From: JAWOFN01 sp046497505 [NCBI: bacterium] | Lineage (GTDB): Bacteria; Blakebacterota; Blakebacteria; Blakebacterales | Direction of reading: 5' to 3' | NCBI GenBank assembly: GCA_046497505.1 | Contig: JAWOFN010000001.1 | Span: 1-33,741 of the forward strand | Length of the DNA: 33,741 nt | Shown here: in pieces, positions 33,674 through 33,741 of the stretch | Layout: every line of letters begins with the position of its first letter | How positions within the stretch are numbered: the first letter of the stretch is position 1 | The notes under the pieces: model-generated | What the model was told of the DNA's origin: nothing | Seen by the model: the letters and a program-made list of their open reading frames with translations, nothing else | The model's database searches: none | Position numbers and translations under genes: made by a program

Positions 33674-33699
33674 GGGTCCCACCTCCGGATTGCAGGAGC

Positions 33700-33727
33700 C
33701 AATTATTTCAGGAGCTCCATCAAACAA
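33700..33727 (-). promoter_or_regulatory. Candidate promoter of the kinase-like gene
   Basis: On the minus strand TTGTTT (33727-33722), 16 bases and TAATTG (33705-33700) lie in a locally AT-rich stretch. Transcription would start near 33693, giving a 20-nt leader that contains the GGAGGTG site. This supports the TTG 33673 start. Confidence 0.4.
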
Positions 33728-33741
33728 AATAGGGGAAGCTG

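Overview
The window is one contiguous stretch of very GC-rich bacterial chromosome (roughly two thirds G+C by eye). Genes are closely packed on both strands. I see no rRNA, tRNA, CRISPR array or intact transposon. Secreted amidohydrolase and S9 peptidase genes, a UPF0182 membrane protein, proteases ending in a 'NYPNPFN' FlgD-like/type IX-style C-terminal domain, and a porin-cytochrome locus together suggest a Gram-negative (diderm) member of the FCB superphylum, perhaps Gemmatimonadota-like. That placement is an inference from gene content, not a phylogeny.

Layout. 1-6359: a secreted amidohydrolase (minus strand, cut by the window start), tyrosine phenol-lyase, mannose-1-phosphate guanylyltransferase and a secreted S9 peptidase followed by a strong terminator hairpin. 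6409-6888: a heavily deleted group II intron sitting directly behind that hairpin. 6908-13148 (minus): a UPF0182 membrane protein, then an envelope operon of unknown function (coiled-coil secreted protein, beta-barrel, lipoprotein). 13549-17858 (plus): a small lipoprotein resembling a free subtilase propeptide, a subtilase, and an FN3/TPR lipoprotein. 17872-20631 (minus): an M6 metalloprotease sharing the subtilase's C-terminal domain.

20747-24240 (plus): a tight three-gene operon (HAD sugar-phosphoglycerate phosphatase, glucosyl-3-phosphoglycerate synthase, second glycosyltransferase) that fits synthesis of glucosylglycerate or mannosylglucosylglycerate, which are compatible solutes. The mannose-1-phosphate guanylyltransferase at 3080-4183 could supply GDP-mannose.

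24294-32420 (plus): the most notable region. It holds an Rrf2-type regulator with three Cys, a tetraheme cytochrome, a nonaheme lipoprotein cytochrome, a decaheme MtrA/DmsE-type cytochrome, an MtrB/PioB-type outer-membrane barrel, CcmF (cytochrome c maturation) and a single-domain receiver. This looks like a complete trans-outer-membrane electron conduit with 23 heme-binding motifs, its own regulator and part of its maturation machinery. A histidine kinase-like protein lacking the usual phosphoacceptor His (32429-33673, minus) converges on it.

Several promoters share the form TTGACC-N17/18-TANNNT. Two of them place the start codon only 6 nt after the -10 box, which suggests leaderless mRNAs.
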